A stretch of 64,000 bases of DNA from Microbacterium luteolum (GTDB taxonomy: Bacteria; Actinomycetota; Actinomycetes; Actinomycetales; Microbacteriaceae): NCBI RefSeq assembly GCF_039533965.1, contig NZ_BAAAUN010000001.1, positions 2,392,950-2,456,949 of the forward strand, in the 5' to 3' direction. This document shows positions 1 through 8,415 of this stretch, piece by piece. The notes beneath the pieces were generated by a model that was not told where the DNA came from, did no database searches, and was given only the letters and a program-made list of their open reading frames with translations. A program made the translations under genes and the position numbers. The number at the start of each line of letters is the position of its first letter. The stretch's first letter is position 1.

Positions 1-1
1 G

Positions 2-265
2 CCGCGCTACGCGGATGCTCCGTGCATCGCGCTCGACGCTCATCACTCCGTACGCGTGCTGCCCCCGCGCATCCATCTCGACGTCTACGCCGAGGATCAG
101 GACGCTGAGGTACGGCGACTCGTCGAGCTCGGCGCGCGCGAGGTGCCCTGGGACGGACGACCGGACGACGCCGACTACATCATCCTGGAAGACCCCGAAG
201 GCAACCGCTTCTGCATCGTCGACCGCCCGCACTGGCCGGGCTGGCAGCGCATCCCCGCGCGCTGA
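2..265 (+). CDS. VOC (glyoxalase-like) family protein, C-terminal part
   Basis: Only the last 87 residues are in the window; the frame is open to the left edge. The end reads ILEDPEGNRFCIVDRP followed by a Trp-rich tail, which is the usual last strand of a vicinal-oxygen-chelate (VOC) or glyoxalase/bleomycin-resistance fold. Proteins of this family bind a metal or small ligand in paired beta-alpha-beta-beta-beta units, but the substrate cannot be told from this fragment. It converges on the hemerythrin gene with 3 nt between the stops. Confidence 0.75.
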   Translation, partial: PRYADAPCIALDAHHSVRVLPPRIHLDVYAEDQDAEVRRLVELGAREVPWDGRPDDADYIILEDPEGNRFCIVDRPHWPGWQRIPAR

Positions 266-268
266 GCA

Positions 269-742
269 TCACAGCGGCCCGAGCACCCTCCCCGGATCAG
301 CATCCAGCTCCAGCGTCTCGAGCACCGACAGCAGCTGCCGCTCCTCGAAACGGAAGTGACTCTCCATGATCGCCGCGATGCCCTCGAGATGCCTCGACAG
401 CTCGTCGGGTGATGCGGCCGAGTCCACCGCGGCCTGCAGTCCGCCGATCAGGTGCCCGATCATCGAGTGATCCTGCTCGAGCTTGCGCAGCGTGTCGCGC
501 AGTTCCGGGTGCGCCGCGGCGATCGCCGGGAAGAGCTCCCGATCCTCACCCTCGTGATGCCCCGTCAACGCCGCGCAGAAGCCATGGCAGAACAGCAGCA
601 GATCGCGAGTTGCCGATCCGCCAGGTGGTTCGCCGGAAGCGAGAGCCTCCTGCGTGACCGACAGTGCTTTGCGCAACCGCTCGTGGACGCTGCGCAGTTC
701 CATACTCCAGGCCACGAGCCTGGTCTTCTCGCCCTCAGTCAC
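269..742 (-). CDS. Hemerythrin HHE-domain protein
   Basis: This 157-residue protein is a single four-helix hemerythrin-like domain. Iron-ligand motifs are visible in order: HHEGEDRELFP (about residues 63-73), EQDH (about 90) and SHFRFEER (about 128-135). Such proteins bind a di-iron centre and are linked to oxygen or nitric-oxide sensing or iron handling in the cytosol; the exact role here is unknown. The start is GTG. It overlaps the stop of a short upstream frame as GTGA, which suggests translational coupling. No clear Shine-Dalgarno (SD) sequence precedes the GTG, so an internal ATG 13 codons later is possible. Confidence 0.85.
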   Translation of the reverse strand: MTEGEKTRLVAWSMELRSVHERLRKALSVTQEALASGEPPGGSATRDLLLFCHGFCAALTGHHEGEDRELFPAIAAAHPELRDTLRKLEQDHSMIGHLIGGLQAAVDSAASPDELSRHLEGIAAIMESHFRFEERQLLSVLETLELDADPGRVLGPL

Positions 743-801
743 GTGAGGGCGAAGGGGTCGACGTGTTCATCGTCGTGCTCCTTCGGATCCCACGCCTCCA
801 T
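739..801 (-). CDS. Candidate 20-residue small protein upstream of hemerythrin
   Basis: A short frame MEAWDPKEHDDEHVDPFALT starts at an ATG and stops so that its TGA overlaps the hemerythrin GTG by the GTGA arrangement. A GTG three codons earlier (808-810) is an alternative start. The peptide is acidic and His/Asp-rich. No good SD is visible. The only support is the overlap with the next gene; it may be a coupled leader peptide or chance. Confidence 0.3.
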   Translation of the reverse strand: MEAWDPKEHDDEHVDPFALT

Positions 802-1103
802 GTCTGACACAGCCTGCCACCGACACGCGACGCTCCCGAAAAACTAGCACGACCCCTCTTACCGATGAGGAACCCGGCGGGGCTCATTTCGTCTCGCTGG
901 CGCTCGCTCAACGACCGGGGAGGGAGAGGACCGCGCCGGTGGGCGACGGGCCCGACGATTCGCGGAGAAAGAGACGAATCACGGAGGAAAGTCCGGAGAA
1001 GTCTCCGAGATTCGTCATTCCATCCGCGATTCGTCCGCGCCGACTCCCCCGCCAGACTCCCGAACGAGTCAGACCAACGCAGGACCGCCGGGGACGCTGA
1101 GCT
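802..1103. other. Non-coding stretch with repeats
   Basis: No gene is supported here; open frames are low-complexity Arg/Ser shadows. Positions 886-920 hold a sequence of the type TCGCTGGCGCTCGCTCAAC that resembles short dispersed repeats common in actinobacterial intergenic DNA. Positions 954-1035 hold a nested palindromic element described separately. Confidence 0.6.
954..1035. repeat. Nested double-palindrome element 1
   Basis: Arms in order: L1 954-967 GACGATTCGCGGAG, L2 973-986 GACGAATCACGGAG, R2 1003-1016 CTCCGAGATTCGTC, R1 1022-1035 ATCCGCGATTCGTC. L2 pairs with R2 at 13 of 14 positions and L1 with R1 at about 12 of 14; L1 and L2 are themselves near-copies. The loop holds a further CGGAGA/TCTCCG stem. 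The same L1-L2-loop-R2-R1 layout recurs at five other intergenic sites in the window. Confidence 0.75.
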
Positions 1104-1595
1104 TCATGCCGAAGCCTCCTTCTCGACCAGTTCCGCGAGCGCCGCGGTGACCGAACCCCAGCCATCGAAGAAGCCCAGCTCCTGGTGGTGCGCGCGCGCC
1201 GCGGGGGTTCCGTGGCGCACGACCACGCGGTAGTCCGTGCCCTCGGGGTGGTCGCCGAGGATGATCTCCGCGGTCATCGCCACCGGCTCCGGATCGGCCG
1301 GACGCCACGCGCTCGTCACCGCATTGGTGAACACGAGCCGCCGCCCGTCCTCCACGACCAGGAACACCGAATCGGTGTGCGGCACGAACTCGCCCCCGTT
1401 CTCGCTCATGCGCGTGACGAAGCCGCCGCCCGGAGTGACGTCGAGTCGGTCGACCCGGGTGACCATGGGGGCCGGGATCCACCACTTCTCGAGCCGCGCG
1501 GGCTCCGTCCATGCGCGCCAGACGTCTGACGGCGATGCGCGGATCACACGCTGCAGGCTGAGGTCGTGGTCGGGGTCGATGGTCATGTCGGTCAT
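1104..1595 (-). CDS. SRPBCC / AHSA1 (START-fold) domain protein
   Basis: The 163-residue product begins near LSLQRVIRASPSDVWRAWTE and continues through LEKWW and VVEDGRRLVFTNA, ending with a GFFDGWGSVTAALAELV helix, the standard layout of AHSA1-type SRPBCC proteins with a hydrophobic ligand pocket. The ligand is unknown. An SD AGGAG sits about 5 nt before the ATG. The start overlaps the stop of the upstream ArsR gene by 4 nt, so the two are one operon. ArsR plus AHSA1 is a very common actinobacterial pair in which the regulator controls both genes. Confidence 0.9.
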   Translation of the reverse strand: MTDMTIDPDHDLSLQRVIRASPSDVWRAWTEPARLEKWWIPAPMVTRVDRLDVTPGGGFVTRMSENGGEFVPHTDSVFLVVEDGRRLVFTNAVTSAWRPADPEPVAMTAEIILGDHPEGTDYRVVVRHGTPAARAHHQELGFFDGWGSVTAALAELVEKEASA

Positions 1596-1927
1596 GATGT
1601 CTCCTGAGGATTGGCGAGGAAGTTCTCGAGGCGGTCGGTGCGCCCCTCCCAGAGGCTCCGCTGCTCGGCCAGCCAGTCATCGACGACCGCCAGCCGCTCG
1701 CGGTTGAGCGTGCAGGTGCGCACCCTGCCCGACTTCGCCGTGCGGATGAGCCCGCTCGCCTCGAGCGCCCGCACGTGCTTCATGAAGGACGGGAGGGTGA
1801 TCGGGAACGGACGCGCCAGGTCGCCGACGCTCACGGGGCCGCGCCCGAGACGGCGGACGACTTCGCGTCGGGTCGGATCCGCGAGGGCGAGGAAGACCTC
1901 GTCCAGCGGCTGCGAATGGTTAGCCAT
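1592..1927 (-). CDS. ArsR-family winged-helix regulator
   Basis: The 111-residue protein starts MANHSQPLDEVFLALADPTR and has the ArsR winged-helix core (PTRREVVRRLGRGPVSVGDLA, then LPSFMKHVRALEASGLI and the wing KSGRVRTCTL). No Cys metal motif is visible in the recognition helix, as is usual for the ArsR proteins paired with SRPBCC genes. The ATG at 1927 is preferred over a TTG further upstream. There is no SD; the region upstream carries spaced AGTTTGCC / AGTTTCCG repeats that may be its own operator. Confidence 0.9.
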   Translation of the reverse strand: MANHSQPLDEVFLALADPTRREVVRRLGRGPVSVGDLARPFPITLPSFMKHVRALEASGLIRTAKSGRVRTCTLNRERLAVVDDWLAEQRSLWEGRTDRLENFLANPQETS

Positions 1928-1964
1928 GCGGAACAGTATTGCGGAAACTATGCCACAAGGCAAA

Positions 1965-2738
1965 CTATTCGGTCGGACGCACCGGCATCCGTCCGACCGC
2001 GGCCCGCACCATGGCGGCGTTCGTCGAGGCCGGCATCCCGTCGGGCAGAGTCAGCACGTCTTCGAGACCGATCCGCGAATCCAGGCCCAGCTCGACGGCG
2101 AGGTCGAAAGCCGCCCACGCGGAACCCTCTTCGCCGTGAAGGAGGATCGGGATGCCCGGCTCCTCGGCCGCGACATGTGCGATCAGTCCCTCGGCATGAC
2201 CGCGCACGACGTCGGCCGCCTCGTCAGGAAGCTCGATCAACACACGGAGGCAGTCACCGCGAACGGGCGACCGCCGCCACGCCTCCAGGCCCGAGGAGTC
2301 CCAGATCCCCGCCTCGATGCCGACGCCGCGGCGGAGCAGCAGCGCAGCCACCTCGTCGGCACCGGCCTCGTGCCAGTTCACCGAGGCGAAGTCCGGGAGC
2401 TCCGTCCATCCGGCGATCGCGGCAAGGCGCCGCTCGACGTCGGGTTCGGCCCAGGCGCCGGTCGTCACGCCGACGGCGATGCCGGGGCAGGCCGCTCGCA
2501 CCGCGCGGAGCCACTGCGCGACATCGTCACCCTCCAGGCTGTCGCGACCGCGTTCGTCCTTCGCATGCACGTGGATCGCACCGGCTCCCGCAGCCACCGC
2601 CTGCGCCGCGTCGCCCGCCACGACCGTCGCATCGGTGCTCAACCACGGATGCTGCGCCACATCTCGCGCGCCGTTGACGCATACCTGCAGGAGCATGCGA
2701 CGGTCCGGCTGACCGTCGGCATGGGTCTCGAGAGGCAC
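1965..2738 (-). CDS. BKACE-family beta-keto acid cleavage enzyme (DUF849)
   Basis: The 257-residue protein has the metal-binding GAIHVHAKDERGRDSLEG motif near residue 55 and the C-terminal SRIGLEDVL motif typical of BKACE enzymes, Zn-dependent TIM barrels that react a beta-keto acid with acetyl-CoA to give acetoacetate and a new CoA ester. The specific keto acid is not predictable; the known lysine-fermentation member (Kce) is only one branch. It is a little shorter than many members. The start is GTG; an in-frame ATG at 2696 (MLLQVCVNGAR) is equally plausible. It lies 3 nt after the DUF2188 gene, so they are probably cotranscribed. Confidence 0.85.
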   Translation of the reverse strand: MPLETHADGQPDRRMLLQVCVNGARDVAQHPWLSTDATVVAGDAAQAVAAGAGAIHVHAKDERGRDSLEGDDVAQWLRAVRAACPGIAVGVTTGAWAEPDVERRLAAIAGWTELPDFASVNWHEAGADEVAALLLRRGVGIEAGIWDSSGLEAWRRSPVRGDCLRVLIELPDEAADVVRGHAEGLIAHVAAEEPGIPILLHGEEGSAWAAFDLAVELGLDSRIGLEDVLTLPDGMPASTNAAMVRAAVGRMPVRPTE

Positions 2739-2741
2739 CCC

Positions 2742-2969
2742 TCAGCCGATCAGGTCGCGGGGATGGACGGCATAGGCGCCGCTGTCGGGCGAAGGACCCT
2801 CTTCCGTGCGCACGGTGTGGACGACCTGACGCGCGACGGCCGCTCCCCGCCCGACCTTGACGGCCTCGGCCTCGTTCAGGAAGCTCGCGCCCAACGTGCG
2901 CGATTCCCCCTCGATGCGGTTGAACCAGATCCCGTCGCGCTGAAAAGTCTCGATGTCGCCTGCGGCCAT
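2742..2969 (-). CDS. Small DUF2188-like protein
   Basis: The 75-residue protein has an N-terminal GIWFNRIEGESR strand pair, a central helix FLNEAEAVKVGRGAAVARQV and a C-terminal hydrophilic strand ending HPRDLIG. This matches the DUF2188 pattern of very small actinobacterial proteins with unknown function. An SD AGAAAGGA lies about 6 nt upstream. The 90 nt upstream to the next gene hold its likely promoter, which I cannot place firmly. Confidence 0.7.
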   Translation of the reverse strand: MAAGDIETFQRDGIWFNRIEGESRTLGASFLNEAEAVKVGRGAAVARQVVHTVRTEEGPSPDSGAYAVHPRDLIG

Positions 2970-3060
2970 GCCGTGTCCTTTCTCTCGCGTTCCTTTCTAC
3001 GATGCGGCACCGACATGAGAGAGCCCCTTGACAGAGAAATACGTCGCCGCCGCACCGACG

Positions 3061-4248
3061 TCAGGAAACGCGGCGGAGAGCCTCGCCCATGGATTCGAAG
3101 GCCTCACCAAGCACAGGGCGAGGCGTGGCGAACACGACCCGCACGAACTCCTCGTATCCCCGGCCGAGCAGACGCCCCTCGGTGAGCACGACACCGGCCT
3201 GCTCGCGGAAGAACTCCGCCGGCGGCCCCTCGAGTTCGAGCGCGCGGGCGTCGATCCAACCGATATATGTCGCTTCCGGCACGCGATACACAGCCCCGGG
3301 AAGATGCGTCGCGACGAGGTCGCCGAGCACCCGCCGCGATCCGTCGAGGTACTCGATGACGTCCGTCAGCCAGGGCCGGCCGTGCCGATATGCGGCCGTC
3401 GACGCGACGACACCGAGGGTCGCCGCGCCGTGCTGCACCGCGAATCCGAACCGCCGGTACCGCTCCTGGTCGGCATCGTTCGAGGTGATCAGCTGCGCGG
3501 TCTTGAGTCCGGGGATGTTCCAGGCCTTCGAGGCGCTCGTGCCGGTCACGGTGTGCGCGGCCGCCGCCTCCGACACCGACGCGTAGGGGACGAACGGCCG
3601 ACCGTCGTAGCGCAGCGGCGCGTGGATCTCATCCGCGAACACCCGACCGCCGTGCCGCTCGACGATCTCGGCGATCGCCTCGAGTTCGGCGCGATCCGCG
3701 ATCGTCCCGGTGGGGTTGTGCGGGTTGCAGAGCACGAGCGTGCGGGCACCGGCGGCGAAGGCCTCGTCGATGCGCTGCAGGTCGTGCTGCCAACGCCCAT
3801 CGACCTCGACGCCCGGCACCTCGATGACCGGATGCCCGATCGCAGGAAGATATGTCAGGAACGGCATGTAGGCCGGCGTCGGCACGATCACGGCCGACCC
3901 GGCGGGCGCATACTCCTGCACCGCGACGCCGAGAACAGCCATCACGTCGGAGACCGGATGCACGCGCTCGGGATCGACGGTCCAGCCGTACTCCTCGCGC
4001 ATCCAATCGGACGTCGCCTCGCCGAGCTCCGCAGCCACCGGCGGCGACAGGTAGCCGAGGTTCTCCTCGTCGATGGCCCGATGCATCGCCGCGGCGATCT
4101 CGGGGGCGATCCCGAAGTCCATCTCCGCCACCCAGGCGCCGATCCGGCCGGGATGCAGGCTCCACTTGCGGCTGTGCGGCCGGTCGAGGTGCAGGCGCGT
4201 ACGCGCGTCGAACGGATGCGACGGGAGGGGCGGACAGTCCTCGCTCAT
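3061..4248 (-). CDS. PatB/MalY-type PLP-dependent C-S lyase
   Basis: The 395-residue fold-type I aminotransferase-class protein carries WVAEMDF at the N terminus, VLCNPHNPTGT in the middle, ADEIHAPL for the PLP-nitrogen Asp, and the Schiff-base Lys in TSASKAWNIPGLK (about residue 240). These are marks of the MalY/PatB group, which cleave cystathionine or other S-linked cysteine derivatives to a thiol, pyruvate and ammonia; aminotransferase side activity is possible. The ATG at 4248 follows TTGGGGCAG and is preferred to an ATG 12 codons earlier. Alone in its transcription unit. Confidence 0.88.
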   Translation of the reverse strand: MSEDCPPLPSHPFDARTRLHLDRPHSRKWSLHPGRIGAWVAEMDFGIAPEIAAAMHRAIDEENLGYLSPPVAAELGEATSDWMREEYGWTVDPERVHPVSDVMAVLGVAVQEYAPAGSAVIVPTPAYMPFLTYLPAIGHPVIEVPGVEVDGRWQHDLQRIDEAFAAGARTLVLCNPHNPTGTIADRAELEAIAEIVERHGGRVFADEIHAPLRYDGRPFVPYASVSEAAAAHTVTGTSASKAWNIPGLKTAQLITSNDADQERYRRFGFAVQHGAATLGVVASTAAYRHGRPWLTDVIEYLDGSRRVLGDLVATHLPGAVYRVPEATYIGWIDARALELEGPPAEFFREQAGVVLTEGRLLGRGYEEFVRVVFATPRPVLGEAFESMGEALRRVS

Positions 4249-4330
4249 CTGCCCCAACATACGGACGAACCGGGTTCGATGCATGCCGCGTTTCCGCGCA
4301 TGACGCGAACGCGGATCGAACTCGTGCCGC

Positions 4331-5395
4331 TCAGCTGCCCTTGCCGGACTCCGACCGGCGGCTCCCAGCTTCCAGCACGTCGCCGGACGGGAGCTCCTGG
4401 TGCCCGCCGAACTGCAGCCGCATGGCCGACAGCACCTGGTTGGCGAAGCGATCCTCGTCGCGCGACGCGAAGCGCTCGAAGAGGGATGCCGCGAGCACCG
4501 GCACCGGCACGCCCACGTCGACGGCCGCCTTGACCGTCCAACGTCCTTCGCCGGAATCCGACACGCGCCCGGCCAGGCCGTCGAGGGTCGGGTTCTGGTT
4601 CAGCGCCGCCGCGGTGAGGTCGAGCAGCCATGACGAGACGACGGATCCGCGCCGCCAGAGCTCCGAGACCTTGGCGGTGTCGATCGGGAACTGGTAGAAC
4701 TCCGGCTCCTCGAGCGGGGCGATCTCGGCGGAGTGCTGGGCCTCGCGGATGCCGGCATCCGCGTTCTCGAGCAGGTTGAGACCCTCGGCGAGCGCCGCCA
4801 TGATCCCGTACTCGATGCCGTTGTGCACCATCTTCACGAAGTGCCCGGCACCCGAGGGACCGCAGTGCAGGAAGCCCTGCTCCTCGGGAGCGAAGTCGCC
4901 GCTGCGTCCGGGCGTGCGCTCGATCTCACCGGGACCCGGCGCGATCGTGCGGAAGATCGGCTCGAGGCGCTGCACCGCGGCATCCGGTCCGCCGACCATC
5001 AGGCAGTAGCCGCGCTCCAGCCCGAAGACGCCGCCGCTGGTGCCGACGTCGAGGTAGTCGATGCCGCTCTCGCGGAACACGGCCGCGCGGCGGACGTCGT
5101 CGCGGTAGTTCGAGTTGCCGCCGTCGATGAGCGCGTCGCCGGGCTCCAACACGGCAGCTACCTCGTCGGCGACCTGGCCGGTGAGCGAGGCGGGCACCAT
5201 CATCCAGACGGCGCGCGGCACCTGCAGCTTCGAGACCAGATCCGGGATGCTGTCGGCGCCGACCGCACCCTCGGCGACCAGCGCCTGCACGGCCTCCGCG
5301 TTCACGTCGTAGACGACGCAGTCATGCCCCTGCCGCATCAGTCTGCGAACGATGTTCGCACCCATCCGTCCGAGTCCGATCATCGCCAGCTGCAT
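4331..5395 (-). CDS. gnd: 6-phosphogluconate dehydrogenase (decarboxylating), short type
   Basis: The 354-residue enzyme starts MQLAMIGLGRMGANIVRRL (Rossmann GxGxxG), has the substrate loop LIDGGNSNYRDD and the catalytic HFVKMVHNGIEYG helix (Lys near residue 190). Its length is that of the short, often NAD-preferring class, not the 470-residue E. coli Gnd. It converts 6-phosphogluconate to ribulose 5-phosphate and CO2. SD GGAGGGAAT sits 3-4 nt before the ATG. It could feed from the gluconokinase encoded at 37881. Divergent from the kinase gene with about 200 nt between. Confidence 0.92.
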   Translation of the reverse strand: MQLAMIGLGRMGANIVRRLMRQGHDCVVYDVNAEAVQALVAEGAVGADSIPDLVSKLQVPRAVWMMVPASLTGQVADEVAAVLEPGDALIDGGNSNYRDDVRRAAVFRESGIDYLDVGTSGGVFGLERGYCLMVGGPDAAVQRLEPIFRTIAPGPGEIERTPGRSGDFAPEEQGFLHCGPSGAGHFVKMVHNGIEYGIMAALAEGLNLLENADAGIREAQHSAEIAPLEEPEFYQFPIDTAKVSELWRRGSVVSSWLLDLTAAALNQNPTLDGLAGRVSDSGEGRWTVKAAVDVGVPVPVLAASLFERFASRDEDRFANQVLSAMRLQFGGHQELPSGDVLEAGSRRSESGKGS

Positions 5396-5596
5396 GGGAT
5401 TCCCTCCGAGTACGTGTGCGACCTCTGCGCGACGTGCGCGCCTGGTGGCGATGGTACGCCTCCGCGGTGTCGCATTCGGCGTCGATCGGCCTCTCATCCA
5501 CCGATTCGGCGGCGCGTCAAGGCAGGTTACGCCCAGGATGGCGCGGGATACTGTCATGGACGGCAAGACCCGGATGCCGCGAACGAGGAGTGCGTG

Positions 5597-6469
5597 ATGA
5601 CGCTGGAGGTTCTCTCTCCGACGTCCGCTCTGCTCGACGGACGCTACGTCCTGCAGGACCGGGTCGGCCAGGGCGGCACCGCCACCGTCTACCGCGCCGA
5701 GGACACGCACCTGGGGCGCACCGTCGCGATCAAGATGCTCCACCGCGGCGAAGGCGCGCTTCGATCGGCGGATAACGCGCGCACGGAGGAGGCCCTCCTC
5801 GCCTCGCTGAGCCACCCCTCGCTGGTCGCGCTGTTCGACGCGCAGCTGCGGCGTCGCCGGCCCCAGTACCTGGTCATGGAATTCGTCGACGGGCCGACGC
5901 TCGCCGAGCGCATGACCGCGGGACCGATCCCGCCACGGCAGCTCGCCCACCTGACCCGCGATCTCGCCGAGGGTCTCGCCGCCGTGCACGCCGCCGGCAT
6001 CGTCCATCGCGACGTGAAGCCGTCGAACGTGCTGCTGGCGCCGCGTCGCACACGCCGCGGAGGGCAATGGGCCGCGAAGCTCGCCGACTTCGGCATCGCC
6101 TGCGCGCTCGACGATGCGCGGATGACCTCGTCGGGCCATGTCCTGGGCACCCTCACCTACATGGCGCCGGAGCAGCTGCGCGACGCCGACCCCGGCACCG
6201 CGGTCGATGTCTTCGCGCTCGGCCTGGTCATGCTCGAAGCCCTCACCGGCGAGGCCGGATACGCCGCTCTCGGCACGGGCCGCGCGGCCGCGATCAGGCG
6301 CCTGAGCACGAAGCCGTTCATCCCGGCATCCGTCGACGGCGACTGGCGACGACTGCTGGAGCACATGACGCGCCTCGACCCGCGTGAGCGGCCGACGGCC
6401 GTCGAGGTCGTCCGCGCTGCGCGTGACCTCGTGCGCGGCGACCGGCGCGTGGAGCTCAGCGCCGCCTGA
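5597..6469 (+). CDS. Soluble Hanks-type serine/threonine protein kinase
   Basis: The 290-residue protein is just a kinase domain. Visible motifs: glycine loop RVGQGGTATVYRAED, Lys in VAIKML (about 45), catalytic loop GIVHRDVKPSNVLL (Asp about 139), ADFGIAC, and MAPEQL. No transmembrane helix, PASTA or other sensor domain follows, unlike PknB; it is presumably cytosolic. SD GAGGAG lies 7 nt upstream of the ATG. A possible -10 TACTGT lies near 5552, with TTACGC 16 nt upstream. Partner phosphatase and substrates are not in the window. Confidence 0.92.
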   Translation: MTLEVLSPTSALLDGRYVLQDRVGQGGTATVYRAEDTHLGRTVAIKMLHRGEGALRSADNARTEEALLASLSHPSLVALFDAQLRRRRPQYLVMEFVDGPTLAERMTAGPIPPRQLAHLTRDLAEGLAAVHAAGIVHRDVKPSNVLLAPRRTRRGGQWAAKLADFGIACALDDARMTSSGHVLGTLTYMAPEQLRDADPGTAVDVFALGLVMLEALTGEAGYAALGTGRAAAIRRLSTKPFIPASVDGDWRRLLEHMTRLDPRERPTAVEVVRAARDLVRGDRRVELSAA

Positions 6470-6526
6470 CGTCGCGTCCGTACGCCTCCGCCACCTCCGG
6501 CGAACCGGCAGCCGGCCACGCGCGCC

Positions 6527-7720
6527 TCAGGTACCGACCCGCAGCGCCTCGACCGGATTCATCCGCGCCGCGCGCACTGCCGGATACGTTCCGAAGAACA
6601 CTCCGATGATGACCGAGAGCCCTGCGGCCAGCAGCACCGTCGGTCCGTCGATGAGCGGTTGCACCCCGTTGATCGGGAACAACGCCACGACGAGTGCAAG
6701 CAGCACACCGAGCCCGCCGCCGACGACGCTCAGCACGGTCGCCTCGAGCACGAACTGCCCCGCGATGGAGCCCGGTTGCGCACCGAGCGCCTTGCGGATG
6801 CCGATCTCCCGCGTGCGCTCGCGCACCGTGAGCAGCATGACGTTCGTGACGCCGATACCGCCGACGAGCAGGCTGATGCCCGCCACGCTCGCGAGCATGC
6901 CGTTCAGACTCTCCTGTGCGCCGCCGAGCGTCTCGCGCAGCTCATCCGAGGAGTAGAAGCTCGGTTCCGTCGACCCGCGTGCCGTGAGGATGGCCGTCGC
7001 CTGCTGTTTCGCGGCATCCACGGTCTCCGGCGACTTCGCGCTGAAGACGACACCCGCGAGCGGTCCGAAGCCGCTGATGGTCGCCCGCACACGATCGATG
7101 GGAGCGAACAGGTTGCCTTCGGATCCCCCCGTGCCGAACTTCTTGTCGACAGCCGTGGGCGCGAGCACACCGATCACCTTCATCGGGCTGCCCGCGACGA
7201 GGATCGTCTTGCCGACGACCGAGGGCTGGTCGGGGAACAGGATCTTCGCGAGCGTCCCGTCGATGACGGCGACCGCCTCGCCGCCGAAGACGTCTGACGG
7301 GGAGAACACCCGCCCCTCGACGACTCGGGAGTTCTTGATCGTGAAGTAGTCCGGGGTCGTCCCCGTGGCGTAGGCCGAACTCGACTTGTCACCGGCGACG
7401 ACCTTGGCGGTGGCGGCCGAGATGGGGGCGACGAGAGTGATGTCCGGCCCGAGCGGACTCTTCGCGAGGGCATCGGCATCCTCCTGTGTGAGCGGTGCCG
7501 GCATGAAGCCTTGCGGATCGAAGCCCGGATAGGCGTCGACGGCCGACGCACCGAGGGAGGCGATCTGATCGTTCACCTGTTTCGTCGTGCCGTTGCCGAC
7601 CGCGACCAGCGTGATGACGGAGCCGACGCCGATGACGACCATGAGCACGGTGAGGATGGAGCGGGTGAGGTTGCCGGCGATCCCCCGCGAGGCGACGACG
7701 ACGGTTTCGAGGATGTTCAT
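6527..7720 (-). CDS. MacB-type ABC transporter permease
   Basis: The 397-residue protein has one N-terminal membrane helix (about 17-40), a large extracytoplasmic MacB core domain (about 45-250) and three C-terminal helices forming the FtsX domain, with TREIGIRKALGA between the first two. This is the mechanotransmission class rather than a classical importer. ATG overlaps the ATPase stop by 4 nt. With the ATPase and the HlyD adaptor it should form a tripartite-like efflux unit; in a Gram-positive cell the adaptor ends outside the membrane. Likely cargo is an antimicrobial peptide, lipid or macrolide-like compound (inference). Confidence 0.92.
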   Translation of the reverse strand: MNILETVVVASRGIAGNLTRSILTVLMVVIGVGSVITLVAVGNGTTKQVNDQIASLGASAVDAYPGFDPQGFMPAPLTQEDADALAKSPLGPDITLVAPISAATAKVVAGDKSSSAYATGTTPDYFTIKNSRVVEGRVFSPSDVFGGEAVAVIDGTLAKILFPDQPSVVGKTILVAGSPMKVIGVLAPTAVDKKFGTGGSEGNLFAPIDRVRATISGFGPLAGVVFSAKSPETVDAAKQQATAILTARGSTEPSFYSSDELRETLGGAQESLNGMLASVAGISLLVGGIGVTNVMLLTVRERTREIGIRKALGAQPGSIAGQFVLEATVLSVVGGGLGVLLALVVALFPINGVQPLIDGPTVLLAAGLSVIIGVFFGTYPAVRAARMNPVEALRVGT

Positions 7721-8415
7721 GCGGCCGCCTCCTCGTTGGTGCGACTGCTCTCGATGCGCCCGTCGCGCATCACGATCACGCGCTCGGCGCGGGCCGCGAC
7801 ATCATCCTCGTGCGTGATGATGACGACGGTCGCACCGTCGCGGTGGAGCTCCTCGAAGATTCCGAGCACATCGTCGGTCGCACGGGAGTCGAGGTTGCCG
7901 GTCGGCTCGTCGGCAAGGATGAACGCGGGGCGGTTGACGAGCGAACGAGCCACCGCGACGCGCTGCTGCTGCCCTCCGGAGAGCTGGTTGGGCCGATGAT
8001 GCTCGCGGCCGTCGAGCCCCACCCGGGCGAGCGCTTCGAGGGCGCGCTCGCGCCGCTCCGCCCGTCCGACGCCGGCATACGCCATGGGCAGCTCGACGTT
8101 GCCGACGGCCGTCAGAGCCGGGATGAGATTGAAAGACTGGAAGACGAACCCGATCTGCATGTTCCGGATGCGCGCGACCTCTCTCTCGGGCAGCTCGGAC
8201 ACCCGCTGCCCCGCGATGGCGAGCGAACCGGAGCTCGGCCTGTCGAGACAGCCGAGGATGTTCAGGAGGCTCGACTTCCCGGCGCCGGAGCGTCCGACGA
8301 TGGCGAGGAACTCTCCGTCGGGCACGACGAGGTCGACGCCGTCGAGGGCATGCACGACACCGGTGCCGCTGCCATAGCTGCGGCGGACGTCGGTGAGTTC
8401 GATGGCGATGCTCAT
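7717..8415 (-). CDS. MacB/LolD-type ABC ATPase
   Basis: The 232-residue ATPase has Walker A GRSGAGKSSLLN, signature LSGGQQQRVAVARSL, Walker B FILADEPTGNLDS and the FNLIPALTAVGNVELPM stretch common to the MacB/LolD/FtsE group. It powers the permease encoded next. Both its start and its stop overlap neighbours by 4 nt, so translation of adaptor, ATPase and permease is likely coupled. Confidence 0.95.
   Translation of the reverse strand: MSIAIELTDVRRSYGSGTGVVHALDGVDLVVPDGEFLAIVGRSGAGKSSLLNILGCLDRPSSGSLAIAGQRVSELPEREVARIRNMQIGFVFQSFNLIPALTAVGNVELPMAYAGVGRAERRERALEALARVGLDGREHHRPNQLSGGQQQRVAVARSLVNRPAFILADEPTGNLDSRATDDVLGIFEELHRDGATVVIITHEDDVAARAERVIVMRDGRIESSRTNEEAAA

Noticed and set aside
3026..3046. 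Consensus TTGACA on the plus strand near 3028
   Set aside because: It points into the antisense strand of the C-S lyase and has no -10 partner at a usable distance.
4331..6364. N-terminal extension of the 6-phosphogluconate dehydrogenase frame to 677 codons
   Set aside because: The added part runs antisense through the kinase gene; the strong SD and the Rossmann start at 5395 fix the true start.
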